Shown: positions 8,113 through 17,255 of the stretch, one piece after another
Numbering within the stretch: position 1 is the stretch's first letter
Layout: every line of letters begins with the position of its first letter
Source: Muribaculum sp.
GTDB lineage: Bacteria; Bacteroidota; Bacteroidia; Bacteroidales; Muribaculaceae
Assembly (NCBI GenBank): GCA_009775095.1
Contig: VSOZ01000005.1
Coordinates: forward strand, 1 to 64,000
Length of the DNA stretch: 64,000 nt
Reading direction: 5' to 3'
Notes under the pieces: generated by a model
Told to the model about the DNA's origin: nothing
Database searches by the model: none
What the model saw: the letters and a program-made list of their open reading frames with translations, nothing else
Program-made: the position numbers and the translations under genes

Positions 8113-9258
8113 CTATTTAAAAAATGATCCGGGCAGTGAGCGACAATTGTATTGTGAAGCCATGATTTCACCATAAGCTCCGGCCGTACGAAGAGCGAGC
8201 AGATCACCACGTTTTGTAACGGGAAGGTTTTCGTCAGTACCGAAACAGTCGGAAGATTCGCATATCGGCCCAACCACATCGTAAGTCGCAGTCCGGTCAG
8301 AATTGCTTGTTATGTTCTGAATCAAATGGTGAGCCTGATAAAGAGCCGGTCGTATAAGATCTGTCATACCTGCATCAACGATAACGAACTTTTTCTTGAC
8401 GCCATCCTTCACATATAATACTTTAGTAATAAGAGAGCCGCACTGAGCCACTATAGAGCGGCCAAGTTCAAAATGTAGCTGCATCCCCTGCTCCAACTTC
8501 AGATTGGTCCGGAATATCTCGAAATAGGACTTGAAGTCGGGTATAGGATTAGCGTCAGGATTATCATAGTCCACACCAAGGCCTCCTCCTACATTAATGC
8601 TCTCAAAATGTACACCTTGCGCTTTGTACTTGTCAATCAGCTGATTGATGCGGTCGCACAACACTTTAAAGGGTTCGAGAGTAAGTATCTGCGACCCGAT
8701 ATGGAAGTGCAGACCAACGAGACGTAGATTAGGCTGCTTTGTGCAGTAAGCTATGGCTTCATCAAGCATCTTCAGGTCTATACCAAACTTATTTTCTTCC
8801 AATCCGGTGGTTATGTAATGATGAGTATGAGCATCAATATCCGGATTTACGCGGATAGCTACATTGGCAATCTTACTTTTGTCGGCAGCCATCTCCTCAA
8901 TAAGCTGTAATTCAGGGAGCGACTCCACATTGAAGCATGCTATATCGTGATCAAGCGCAAAGTCAATCTCATTGTCGCTCTTGCCTACTCCGGCAAATAC
9001 GATGCCAGACGCAGGGAAACCGGCATGAAGAGCCGCACGTATCTCGCCTTCACTTACACAATCGACGCCTAATCCGGCCTCGGAGATATACTTCAATATC
9101 TCCGGATTGGCATTGGCTTTGATAGCGTAATGTACATGATACTCATCCTCGGGCGATGCCTTTTTTATCGCATCGAGAGTAGCGATAAGCAACTCTTTGT
9201 CATAGTAATAAAAAGGAGTTTTAATCGAGTCAAACTCCTTTACGGGAAATTCAGTCAT
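8113..9258 (-). CDS. lysA: Diaminopimelate decarboxylase
   Basis: PLP enzyme converting meso-diaminopimelate to L-lysine and CO2, the last step of lysine synthesis. 381 residues, a normal length. The PLP lysine is K47 in YAIKANANP; other fold-III decarboxylase motifs are HFHIGSQ (about 190), the glycine-rich NVGGGLGVDYD and the C-terminal CESSDCFGTD substrate-binding segment. It follows the aspartate kinase gene by 10 nt, so the first and last enzymes of the lysine branch are co-transcribed. Confidence 0.97.
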   Translation of the reverse strand: MTEFPVKEFDSIKTPFYYYDKELLIATLDAIKKASPEDEYHVHYAIKANANPEILKYISEAGLGVDCVSEGEIRAALHAGFPASGIVFAGVGKSDNEIDFALDHDIACFNVESLPELQLIEEMAADKSKIANVAIRVNPDIDAHTHHYITTGLEENKFGIDLKMLDEAIAYCTKQPNLRLVGLHFHIGSQILTLEPFKVLCDRINQLIDKYKAQGVHFESINVGGGLGVDYDNPDANPIPDFKSYFEIFRTNLKLEQGMQLHFELGRSIVAQCGSLITKVLYVKDGVKKKFVIVDAGMTDLIRPALYQAHHLIQNITSNSDRTATYDVVGPICESSDCFGTDENLPVTKRGDLLALRTAGAYGEIMASQYNCRSLPGSFFK

Positions 9259-9268
9259 AGACAGATCG

Positions 9269-10591
9269 TTATTGTTTATTTTTAAACAAACGGTCGCTTA
9301 GAAGGTTTAGAGCCTTTATCTTGTCATCTTTCTTGACAAGGAACGAAATGTTGTAGTTGCTTCCGCCGTACGATATCATTCTTACAGGTATCTCTTTCAA
9401 AGCGTCAAGGGCTTCGGCTTCAAAACCACGGTTCTGCCATTCGAGATCGCCGACTACACATATTATGACCATATCCTTGTCGATAGTCACTGTACCGAAT
9501 TTACGCAGGTCATCGAGTATAGCGTTAAGATTACGCTCATTATCAATGGTGAGTGATACGCCGACCTCCGAAGTTGCAATCATGTCGATTGGAGTCTGAT
9601 GAGTCTCAAAGACTTCAAAGACTTTTCTTAGGAAGCCGTAGGCGAGGAGCATGCGTCCAGACTTGATCTTTATAGCGGTGATGTTGTCCTTGGCAGCGAC
9701 GGCTTTGATGGTCCGAGCCGTCTGCACATTATGTATAAGAGTGCCGGGAGCATCGGGCTGCATGGTGTTGAGCAGTCTGACAGGTATGTTGTTTAATTTT
9801 GCCGGCAGAATGCATGTGGGGTGCAGTATTTTCGCTCCGAAGTACGCAAGCTCGGCGGCTTCCTCGAAATGCAGTTCCTGAACCGGATCGGTATCGTCGA
9901 CATAACGGGGATCGTTATTATGCATTCCGTCGATATCTGTCCATATCTCAATCTCATCAGCATTTATGGCCGCACCAATCAAAGAGGCGGTGTAGTCGCT
10001 GCCTCCGCGCTGCAAGTTGTCAATCTCACCATAAGCATTGCGGCATATATAGCCTTGTGTTATATATATATCGGCATCTTTGTGCTTCTCCAATTGGGCA
10101 GAAAGCTTCTGTTTGATATATTGGGTGTCAGGCTCTGCGTTCTTGTCGGTACGCATAAAGTCAAGAGCCGGCAGGAGCACACTGTTCAATCCTTTTTCCC
10201 GCAGATAGATATTCATCATGGCTGTCGACATGAGTTCACCTTGTGCAAGAATCTCTTTCTCTTCAAACAGCGTGAAAATATCTTTTGTAAACGAACGGAT
10301 GTAGTTAAAACAGCCTTTTACTTCACGTATAGCTTCATCTTTTGACGCGGCTGTATCGTAAAGTTCGTCGATAGTACGCATATACTTCGCTTCAAGCTGA
10401 TTGACTGTCTCCTTGGCTCCGTCAACATTTTTTTTGTACAAGTAATCGGATATTTCAACAAGCGTGTTAGTGGTACCCGACATTGCCGAAAGGACGACAA
10501 TGTTACGTCCGCGTTCGGTAACGAGTTTCGCAACTTCTTTAAATCTTTGGGCCGACCCCACGGAGGTACCTCCAAATTTCAGAACTTTCAT
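9269..10591 (-). CDS. lysC: Aspartate kinase (monofunctional)
   Basis: Phosphorylates L-aspartate to start the lysine, threonine and methionine pathway. 440 residues: amino-acid kinase domain opening with MKVLKFGGTSVG, substrate segment RGGSDYTASLIGAA (about 197-210), and two C-terminal ACT-type regions (from about 295), expected to mediate feedback control by lysine or threonine. There is no homoserine dehydrogenase fusion. It lies 59 nt after ftsE and 10 nt before lysA; a TAnnTTTG -7 element upstream suggests its own promoter. Confidence 0.95.
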   Translation of the reverse strand: MKVLKFGGTSVGSAQRFKEVAKLVTERGRNIVVLSAMSGTTNTLVEISDYLYKKNVDGAKETVNQLEAKYMRTIDELYDTAASKDEAIREVKGCFNYIRSFTKDIFTLFEEKEILAQGELMSTAMMNIYLREKGLNSVLLPALDFMRTDKNAEPDTQYIKQKLSAQLEKHKDADIYITQGYICRNAYGEIDNLQRGGSDYTASLIGAAINADEIEIWTDIDGMHNNDPRYVDDTDPVQELHFEEAAELAYFGAKILHPTCILPAKLNNIPVRLLNTMQPDAPGTLIHNVQTARTIKAVAAKDNITAIKIKSGRMLLAYGFLRKVFEVFETHQTPIDMIATSEVGVSLTIDNERNLNAILDDLRKFGTVTIDKDMVIICVVGDLEWQNRGFEAEALDALKEIPVRMISYGGSNYNISFLVKKDDKIKALNLLSDRLFKNKQ

Positions 10592-10627
10592 TATACGTTA
10601 TTTATCAATAATGTTAGTAAAATTTCA

Positions 10628-10635
10628 CAAAAGTA
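10628..10635 (-). promoter_or_regulatory. Candidate -7 element for the aspartate kinase-lysA pair
   Basis: Reads TACTTTTG on the minus strand, matching TAnnTTTG, 36 nt before the aspartate kinase start. No convincing -33 was found at the expected spacing. Confidence 0.35.
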
Positions 10636-10650
10636 CAAAAAACGCGGCAA

Positions 10651-11322
10651 TTAATCTAATTGAGGCGCAATTAAATGCTTGTCATCGCAACGCAATACGC
10701 GTCCCGGGAATTGCTCGACAAAACTTAAATTGTGGGTGGCCATAATAACAGCCGTACCTTCCTGCGCAATGTCATGGAGATAACGCACAATCTGCTCTCC
10801 CGTTGCCGGGTCAAGATTACCTGTAGGCTCATCGGCAAGAATAAGCTTTGGTTTATTGAGAAGGGCGCGGGCAATTACGATACGCTGTTGTTCGCCACCC
10901 GACAGTTCATGGGGCATTTTATATGATTTTGTCAGCATGCCGACTTCCTTGAGCACTTCCTCAATGCGGTCGTCCATGTCGGTTTTGTTTTTCCAGCCGG
11001 TAGCCTTAAGCACAAACAGCAGATTATCGTAGACACTACGGTCGGTAAGCAACTGGAAGTCTTGAAACACGATGCCGATCTCTCTACGCAGCATCGGTAT
11101 CATCTTGCGTTTTATGTTCAGAAGGTCGTAATCCAGCACATGTGCCTCTCCCATCTCGATCGGAATTTCGGCATACATTGACTTGAGAAGGCTGCTTTTA
11201 CCGCTGCCTACACGTCCTATGATGTAGGTAAATTCTCCGCTTTCAATCTCAAGGTTCACATCTTTTAATACGACATGTTCCTTACGGAGAATCTCAACTT
11301 TTTTGTAGTCAACAATCTTCAT
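10651..11322 (-). CDS. ftsE: FtsE-like cell division ABC transporter ATP-binding protein
   Basis: 223 residues from ATG at 11322; a TTG one codon earlier is less likely. Walker A is GRVGSGKSS (about 37-45), signature ELSGGEQQRIVIARAL, Walker B LILADEPTGNLD, H-loop ATHN. FtsE pairs with FtsX to activate cell-wall hydrolases at the septum. No ftsX lies next to it; instead it is the last gene of a his run, 5 nt after hisIE. A role in another FtsE/LolD-type exporter cannot be excluded from sequence. Confidence 0.88.
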   Translation of the reverse strand: MKIVDYKKVEILRKEHVVLKDVNLEIESGEFTYIIGRVGSGKSSLLKSMYAEIPIEMGEAHVLDYDLLNIKRKMIPMLRREIGIVFQDFQLLTDRSVYDNLLFVLKATGWKNKTDMDDRIEEVLKEVGMLTKSYKMPHELSGGEQQRIVIARALLNKPKLILADEPTGNLDPATGEQIVRYLHDIAQEGTAVIMATHNLSFVEQFPGRVLRCDDKHLIAPQLD

Positions 11323-11327
11323 CAAAG

Positions 11328-11927
11328 TTATTCTTTATGACGTTTGGCAAGCTCCTCGGCAAGTTCTTCGATACGATGACCTTTGGAAGTAAGCAATACA
11401 ATAAGGTGATATATAAGGTCTGACGCCTCATATATGAGTCTGTCATCAGTACCGTTGGTTGCTTCAATCACTGTCTCTACAGCTTCCTCTCCTACCTTTT
11501 GTGCCATACGGTTTATACCTTTTTTGAATAAAGATGTCGTGTAAGAGCCTTCCGGCATCTCTTCGTGACGTTTTATTATAAACTCCTGAAGGTAGCGCAG
11601 AAATTCGATGCCGGCATCATTGGAAGTTCCGAAACATGTATCAGTGCCCTTATGGCATGTAGGACCGACGGGATTAACCGATACCAACAAGGTGTCGCGA
11701 TCACAGTCAACCTGTATCGATACTACGTTCAGAAAATGTCCGCTCTCTTCTCCTTTAGTCCATAACCGATTTTTAGTGCGGCTGAAAAATGTCACTTTTC
11801 CCGTCTTTACGGTCTTGTCATATGCTTCTTCGTTCATAAAACCGAGCATAAGTACGTTTTTCGTACGTGCATCCTGTATAATCGCAGGTATAAGACCGTT
11901 TAATTTTTCGAAATCCAAGTCTGCCAT
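11328..11927 (-). CDS. hisIE: Bifunctional phosphoribosyl-AMP cyclohydrolase / phosphoribosyl-ATP diphosphatase
   Basis: Catalyses the second and third steps of histidine synthesis. 199 residues: an N-terminal cyclohydrolase domain (about 1-105) with the metal-binding signature VDCDRD and GPTCHKGTDTCFG, then a helical diphosphatase domain (about 112-199) with QKVGEEAVETVIEA. Domain order and length are typical of fused HisIE. It lies 14 nt after hisF and 5 nt before ftsE. Confidence 0.97.
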   Translation of the reverse strand: MADLDFEKLNGLIPAIIQDARTKNVLMLGFMNEEAYDKTVKTGKVTFFSRTKNRLWTKGEESGHFLNVVSIQVDCDRDTLLVSVNPVGPTCHKGTDTCFGTSNDAGIEFLRYLQEFIIKRHEEMPEGSYTTSLFKKGINRMAQKVGEEAVETVIEATNGTDDRLIYEASDLIYHLIVLLTSKGHRIEELAEELAKRHKE

Positions 11928-11941
11928 ATCTGTGCTTTTTA

Positions 11942-12700
11942 TTATAATCTTACTGTTATATTTCGTTCATTCAAATATCTTTTCAGTTTGTCAACCGGCA
12001 CTTCATTAAAATGAAATATGCTTGCCGCCAAAGCCGCATCGGCTTTTCCTATCGTGAACACATCATAAAAGTCCTTGTAATCACCAGCGCCGCCTGAAGC
12101 TATGACCGGTATTGAAAGTATGTCGTTCAACGCTGCCAATGCATCGTTGGCAAATCCGGATTTTACCCCGTCGTGATCCATACTCGTGAACAGGATCTCT
12201 CCCGCTCCCCTTTCCTGCGCCTCTTTGGCCCAATGAAACAAGGTTTTGTCGGTAGGTATGCGGCCGCCGTTAAGATAACATATCCAATCATTATCGGCTG
12301 TTGTCTTTGCATCGATGGCTACAACACAGACCTGCGATCCGAACCGCGACGCAATACCGTCAATCAATCGGGGGTTGCGTATAGCCGCAGAGTTGATCGA
12401 TATTTTGTCGGCGCCGGCATCAAGCAATTTTTCAACATCGGCGATGTCGGAAATACCCCCGCCGACTGTAAACGGTATATTTATAGCGGAGGCCACGCGT
12501 TTTACAAGTTCGACAAATGTGCGTCGACCTTCATGTGAGGCTGTTATGTCAAGATATACCAACTCGTCGGCACCGGCATCGCTGTAACGTCGCCCCAGTT
12601 CCACGGGATCACCCGCTTCGCGGAAGTTTACGAAGTTCACACCTTTTACGGTAGTGCCGTCTTTTACATCAAGACATGGTATAATGCGCTTGGCGAGCAT
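11942..12700 (-). CDS. hisF: Imidazole glycerol phosphate synthase subunit HisF (cyclase)
   Basis: 252-residue TIM barrel that uses ammonia from HisH to make imidazole glycerol phosphate and AICAR. The N-terminus MLAKRIIPCLDVKDG carries the catalytic Asp (D11); the second catalytic Asp is in FTSMDHDGVKSG, and phosphate loops include VGGGIS and ASGGAGDYKDF. It starts 6 nt after hisA and is co-transcribed with hisH, its obligate partner. Confidence 0.98.
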   Translation of the reverse strand: MLAKRIIPCLDVKDGTTVKGVNFVNFREAGDPVELGRRYSDAGADELVYLDITASHEGRRTFVELVKRVASAINIPFTVGGGISDIADVEKLLDAGADKISINSAAIRNPRLIDGIASRFGSQVCVVAIDAKTTADNDWICYLNGGRIPTDKTLFHWAKEAQERGAGEILFTSMDHDGVKSGFANDALAALNDILSIPVIASGGAGDYKDFYDVFTIGKADAALAASIFHFNEVPVDKLKRYLNERNITVRL

Positions 12701-12706
12701 AATAAT

Positions 12707-13429
12707 CTAATAATTATAGTGTTCGATATCTTTTAATGTTATACGACCTTCATAAAAGGCTTTACCGACTATTACCGCCGGCACCGCCGCGGAATGCAGA
12801 GCGTCAACATCGGCTATCGAGCCGACACCGCCGCTTGCTATAACATACATGGAGGCTAGCTCGTTCAGAATCTTTTTATACATGTCAATCGAGGGTCCTG
12901 AAAGTGTGCCGTCTACATTTATATCGGTCGATATTACTTGTGTCACTCCTTTCTCGCCGTAAAGACGTATAAAGGGTATTAATTCCATTTCAGAATCTTG
13001 AAGCCACCCAGATGTACTGATCTTGCCGTCACGGGCATCGGCTCCAAGTATGATTTTATCGGGGCCGTATGTACCCAACCAGTTTTCAAACATATCGGGT
13101 TGATTGACAGCTACACTTCCACCGGTGATCATCGATGCGCCACTGTCAAATGCTATCTTGATGTCTTCGTCGCTTTTAATGCCGCCACCGAAATCAATGA
13201 CAAGTCCGGTATGTGATGCGATTTTTTCCAATACAGCGTGGTTTACCACGTGATGCGATTTCGCTCCGTCAAGATCGACGAGATGCAATCGACGGCAACC
13301 GGCATCCTCGAAGCGACGAGCCATGTCAAGCGGATTATCGCTATATACGCGTGACTGTCCATAGTCGCCTTTTGTAAGACGTACACATTTACCTCCTATT
13401 ATGTCAATCGCCGGTATTATATCGATCAT
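12707..13429 (-). CDS. hisA: ProFAR isomerase (HisA)
   Basis: Isomerises N'-[(5'-phosphoribosyl)formimino]-AICAR ribonucleotide in histidine synthesis. 240-residue TIM barrel, homologous to HisF. The catalytic Asp is in IIPAIDIIGGKCVRL; phosphate-binding loops are DFGGGIK and ASGGVGS, and the second Asp lies in ISTDINVDGTLSGP. Its start overlaps the hisH stop by 4 nt, indicating translational coupling. Confidence 0.98.
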   Translation of the reverse strand: MIDIIPAIDIIGGKCVRLTKGDYGQSRVYSDNPLDMARRFEDAGCRRLHLVDLDGAKSHHVVNHAVLEKIASHTGLVIDFGGGIKSDEDIKIAFDSGASMITGGSVAVNQPDMFENWLGTYGPDKIILGADARDGKISTSGWLQDSEMELIPFIRLYGEKGVTQVISTDINVDGTLSGPSIDMYKKILNELASMYVIASGGVGSIADVDALHSAAVPAVIVGKAFYEGRITLKDIEHYNY

Positions 13430-14016
13430 AGTTCCAGAAAGTTTTTCAGGATAAGTTCTCCCACTCCGCCACTCTTTTCAGGGTGAAACTGCGTGGCGTA
13501 AAAATTGTCTTTGTGCATTGAAGCGCTGAATGGCAATATGTATTCTGTCACGGAATCTGTATCCTGACCGACCGGCACATAATAGCTATGAACGTAATAT
13601 ACGTATTTGCCGTCAAGCTGCTCGGTGACAATGCCGCCTCGCAAAGGGCGAACCGTATTCCAGCCCATATGTGGTATCTTATCGCATTGTGTCTGCGCCT
13701 CAAAACGCCGTACGTCAGCATCAAATATACCAAGACATTCTACATCATTCTCTTCAGAATGGCGGCATAACAGTTGCTGTCCGATACATATGCCGAGAAC
13801 CGGCTGACGCAAATCACGGATCACACGGTCAAGGCCGTGGGCTTTAAGATAAGACATGGCTGATGCCGCCTCGCCCACTCCCGGAAATATGACTTTTGGA
13901 GCACTTGTTATGACATCCCTGTCGTCAGTAAGCACTGCATCGACACCGAGACGCTTTAATGCACACATAACAGAAAAGTTATTGCCGGCGTTATATTTGA
14001 TTATTGCGACATCCAT
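13426..14016 (-). CDS. hisH: Imidazole glycerol phosphate synthase subunit HisH (glutaminase)
   Basis: 196-residue class I glutamine amidotransferase that feeds ammonia to HisF. The nucleophile is the Cys in GICIGQQLL (about residue 77), and the catalytic His/Glu pair is in ATQFHPEKSGG near the C-terminus. It starts 1 nt after the purU stop and overlaps hisA by 4 nt. The rest of the his pathway (hisG, D, C, B) is not in this window. Confidence 0.97.
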   Translation of the reverse strand: MDVAIIKYNAGNNFSVMCALKRLGVDAVLTDDRDVITSAPKVIFPGVGEAASAMSYLKAHGLDRVIRDLRQPVLGICIGQQLLCRHSEENDVECLGIFDADVRRFEAQTQCDKIPHMGWNTVRPLRGGIVTEQLDGKYVYYVHSYYVPVGQDTDSVTEYILPFSASMHKDNFYATQFHPEKSGGVGELILKNFLEL

Positions 14017-14017
14017 C

Positions 14018-14887
14018 TTAACTGAAAACGATGGTTTTATTATTATAAGTCAAAATCTTACGCTGTATGTGCTTTTCTACAGCTCTTGAAAGCACGATTT
14101 TTTCAAGGTCACGACCTTTTTTTACGAGGTCGGCCACGGTATCCTTATGGGTTACCCGGGTTATGTCCTGCTCGATTATAGGCCCGGCGTCAAGATCCGG
14201 TGTCACATAATGGCTTGTAGCTCCTATCAGTTTTACACCTCGATCGTAGGCGGCATGATAGGGCTTTGCACCGACAAACGCAGGTAGGAACGAGTGATGG
14301 ATGTTTATTATGTGGTGAGGATAACGACGGATGAAATCTTCCGACAGAACCTGCATATAACGTGCAAGGACTATGAAATCGATATTATAGGACTCGAGTA
14401 TCTCAAATTCCCGAGCTTCCATCTCAGCCTTGTTGTCTTTTGTTATAGGTATGACCTCAAACGGTATGTCAAACTGCTTTGCTACTACGGCAAGATCAGG
14501 ATGATTGCTTATAATGACAGGAATCTCGACATCCCACTCTCCCGATATGTAACGGGCAAGAATGTCATAAAGACAGTGCGACATCTTGCTGACGAAAATG
14601 GCCATACGCTGACGCTTTTCAGAAAATTTCAACGAGTAGGTCAAGCTATAGCGTTTTGCATAGAGTGTATCAAAATACTCTCCAATCTTGTCTTTGGGTA
14701 TTATGAAGTTGTCGAGCTCCCACTCCACACGCATATAAAATATGCCGTTTATCCTGTCAACATACTGGTCAAGGTATACGATGTTGCCTCCGTTGACATC
14801 AATAAATTCGGTTATGACGGCTATAATGCCCGGCTGATCGGGGCAATGCATCAGTAAAATGGCCGTATTCTTATCTTTTTTCTCCAT
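14018..14887 (-). CDS. purU: Formyltetrahydrofolate deformylase
   Basis: Hydrolyses 10-formyl-THF to formate and THF, balancing one-carbon pools and supplying formate. 289 residues: N-terminal ACT domain (about 8-85, CPDQPGIIAVIT) and a C-terminal formyltransferase-type domain with HHSFLPAFVGAKPYHAAYDRGVK containing the catalytic His, and Asp in DAGPIIEQD. It heads the run purU-hisH-hisA-hisF-hisIE-ftsE, a link between one-carbon and histidine metabolism. A long perfect inverted repeat lies upstream. Confidence 0.95.
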   Translation of the reverse strand: MEKKDKNTAILLMHCPDQPGIIAVITEFIDVNGGNIVYLDQYVDRINGIFYMRVEWELDNFIIPKDKIGEYFDTLYAKRYSLTYSLKFSEKRQRMAIFVSKMSHCLYDILARYISGEWDVEIPVIISNHPDLAVVAKQFDIPFEVIPITKDNKAEMEAREFEILESYNIDFIVLARYMQVLSEDFIRRYPHHIINIHHSFLPAFVGAKPYHAAYDRGVKLIGATSHYVTPDLDAGPIIEQDITRVTHKDTVADLVKKGRDLEKIVLSRAVEKHIQRKILTYNNKTIVFS

Positions 14888-14964
14888 TGGTCAATTAATT
14901 GCATGCAAATATAGTGAATACTCCCCTTTTGGGCAATAAATTGACAGACAAACCGCGATAAAGT

Positions 14965-15009
14965 ATGCACTTTTGTTGAAAATGCAGGTCATTTTCAACA
15001 AAAGTGCAT
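14965..15009. repeat. Perfect 20-bp inverted repeat between recQ and purU
   Basis: Two 20-nt arms (14965-14984 and 14990-15009) are exact complements around a 5-nt loop. It lies 31 nt after the recQ stop and 78 nt before the purU start on the same strand. The stem is AT-rich and no T-run follows in the transcribed direction, so it is not a textbook terminator. It could act as an attenuator, an mRNA 3' stabiliser or a protein site. Confidence 0.8.
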
Positions 15010-15039
15010 TAAATACGGCTTATTTTTAAGCAAATTGCA

Positions 15040-17226
15040 TCAGTTACCCATTTCCGAGAGGAATTTTATACGTATAAGTCTTATCTCCTCTTCGGAATAC
15101 TCGTTGCCGAGTTCATCGATGGCTTCGTTTATGTCATCGCTTTCGCTCTCTTTGAAGTAGTCAAATATATCCTCCTGTCGGTCATCATCCATTACTTCAT
15201 TTATATAATAGTCTATGCTTATTTTGGTGCCTGAATACACTATGGCTTCGATTTCATCAAGAAGTTCACCAAATTCAAGGCCTTTGCTCTCGGCCAATGC
15301 ATCCAGCGGTATCTTACGGTCAATACCTTGTATTATGTATATTTTCAGTTTGCTTTTATTTGCCACACTGCGTACTCTCAGATCCTCGGGACGTTCTATC
15401 TCGTTCTCTTCGACATGGGCTTTTATAACATTGACAAAATCCTCACCGTATCGTTTTGCCTTACCGACTCCGACTCCGGGTATGTTCTGCAGCTCCTCTA
15501 CCGTAATAGGATAAGTAGTTGCCATGGCTTCAAGCGACGGGTCCTGGAATATGACATATGCCGGCAAACCGAGTTTTTTGGCCATCTTCTTGCGCAGATC
15601 CTTAAGAATGTTGTAAAGTTCCGGATCCACAGCACATGCAGCGCCTCCTTTTACTACAATCTCCTCTTCTTCTTCATTGAAGTCATTGTCTTCCACAATT
15701 TTAAAGGATGTGGGCTTTTTATAAAAATCTTTTCCTTTTTTGGTGACTTTCAATAATCCGAAGTTCTCGATATCCTTATCAAGATATCCTGCAATAATAG
15801 CCTGACGGATAATCGTATTGGCTGTTTTGGAATCGGTACCCTGAAGGCATCCGAATACCTCGAGATCAGATTGATTATACGATTTTACAGTTGCTGTATT
15901 TTTGCCAAGCATGACATCAATCACTTGGTCTGCTTTGAATTTTTCCTTAAGGGCCGTAACCGTTTCAATCACGGCGTACAATTCATCTTTTGCTTCCACT
16001 TGTTTTTTAGGATTTAAACAATTGTCACAATTCCCGCAGTTATCTTCATTATATTCCTCTCCGAAGTAATGCAACAATGACTTCCTTCGGCATATCGACG
16101 ACTCGGCATAGGAGGCGGTCTCAAGAAGCAGCTGCTTGCCTATTTCCTGCTCGGCAAGCGGTTTTCCCTGCATAAACTTCTCCATCTTGACAAGATCCTT
16201 GTTGATATAGAATGCTATGCACCGTCCTTCACCGCCGTCGCGTCCGGCGCGTCCTGTCTCCTGATAGTATCCTTCAAGCGATTTAGGTATGTCATAGTGT
16301 ATAACAAACCTGACATCCGGCTTATCTATGCCCATGCCAAACGCTATCGTAGCCACTATCACATCCACTTTTTCCAACAGAAAAGCATCCTGATTGGCTG
16401 AACGCGTGGCGACATCCATTCCGGCATGATAAGGAAGTGCCCTTATGTCATTGACACGAAGTATCTCGGCCAATTCTTCCACTTTTTTACGGCTCAGGCA
16501 ATATATGATGCCGCTTTTGCCCTCCTGACTTTTGATATATTTAATTATGTCGCGGTCTATATTGGGCGTTTTGGGCCGCACTTCGTAAAACAGGTTACGA
16601 CGGTTGAACGATGACTTGAACACGGTAGCGTTCTGCATGCCGAGATTCTTCTGTATGTCGTGTTGTACTTTAGGCGTTGCCGTAGCTGTGAGCGCGATAA
16701 CCGGTCGGCGACATATCTCGTTTATAATAGGACGTATACGTCGGTATTCCGGTCGGAAGTCATGCCCCCACTCCGATATGCAGTGTGCTTCGTCAACGGC
16801 ATAAAAAGATATGGGAACCGTTTTTAGAAACTCAATATTCTCTTCTTTTGTAAGCGACTCGGGTGCCACGTATAACAACTTGGTCTTACGGGCAATTATG
16901 TCGCTTTTTACTTGATCTATAGCTGTTTTGTTCAAGGACGAGTTAAGAAAATGTGCCACATTGTCATCTTCACTGAAGCTACGCATAGCGTCAACCTGAT
17001 TTTTCATCAGTGCTATCAGCGGTGAAATGACAATGGCAGTTCCCTCCATTATGAGCGCAGGCAATTGATAACATAATGATTTGCCTCCTCCGGTAGGCAT
17101 TAGCACAAAGGTGTCGTTTCCTTCCAGAAGGTTGGAAATGATGGCTTCCTGATTGCCTTTAAAGGTGTCAAATCCAAAATGCCGTTTTAATTCTTCGGCA
17201 AGTAACGTATTTTTTGCCATGGTCAT
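15040..17226 (-). CDS. recQ: ATP-dependent DNA helicase RecQ
   Basis: 3'-5' DNA helicase in recombination and repair. 728 residues, longer than E. coli RecQ (about 610). Walker A is PTGGGKSLCYQ, the DExH motif DEAHCISEWGHDFRPEY, motif VI QETGRAGRDG. The zinc-binding Cys cluster is CRRKSLLHYF followed by CGNCDNC (about 380-405), then RQC winged helix and HRDC domain (about 540-610). The extra C-terminal 100 residues are acidic. Start is ATG 17226, with a second ATG at 17220. It follows clpX by 29 nt. Confidence 0.96.
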   Translation of the reverse strand: MTMAKNTLLAEELKRHFGFDTFKGNQEAIISNLLEGNDTFVLMPTGGGKSLCYQLPALIMEGTAIVISPLIALMKNQVDAMRSFSEDDNVAHFLNSSLNKTAIDQVKSDIIARKTKLLYVAPESLTKEENIEFLKTVPISFYAVDEAHCISEWGHDFRPEYRRIRPIINEICRRPVIALTATATPKVQHDIQKNLGMQNATVFKSSFNRRNLFYEVRPKTPNIDRDIIKYIKSQEGKSGIIYCLSRKKVEELAEILRVNDIRALPYHAGMDVATRSANQDAFLLEKVDVIVATIAFGMGIDKPDVRFVIHYDIPKSLEGYYQETGRAGRDGGEGRCIAFYINKDLVKMEKFMQGKPLAEQEIGKQLLLETASYAESSICRRKSLLHYFGEEYNEDNCGNCDNCLNPKKQVEAKDELYAVIETVTALKEKFKADQVIDVMLGKNTATVKSYNQSDLEVFGCLQGTDSKTANTIIRQAIIAGYLDKDIENFGLLKVTKKGKDFYKKPTSFKIVEDNDFNEEEEEIVVKGGAACAVDPELYNILKDLRKKMAKKLGLPAYVIFQDPSLEAMATTYPITVEELQNIPGVGVGKAKRYGEDFVNVIKAHVEENEIERPEDLRVRSVANKSKLKIYIIQGIDRKIPLDALAESKGLEFGELLDEIEAIVYSGTKISIDYYINEVMDDDRQEDIFDYFKESESDDINEAIDELGNEYSEEEIRLIRIKFLSEMGN

Positions 17227-17255
17227 AAGGTTGCGTCCTGTTTCAATATATTATA

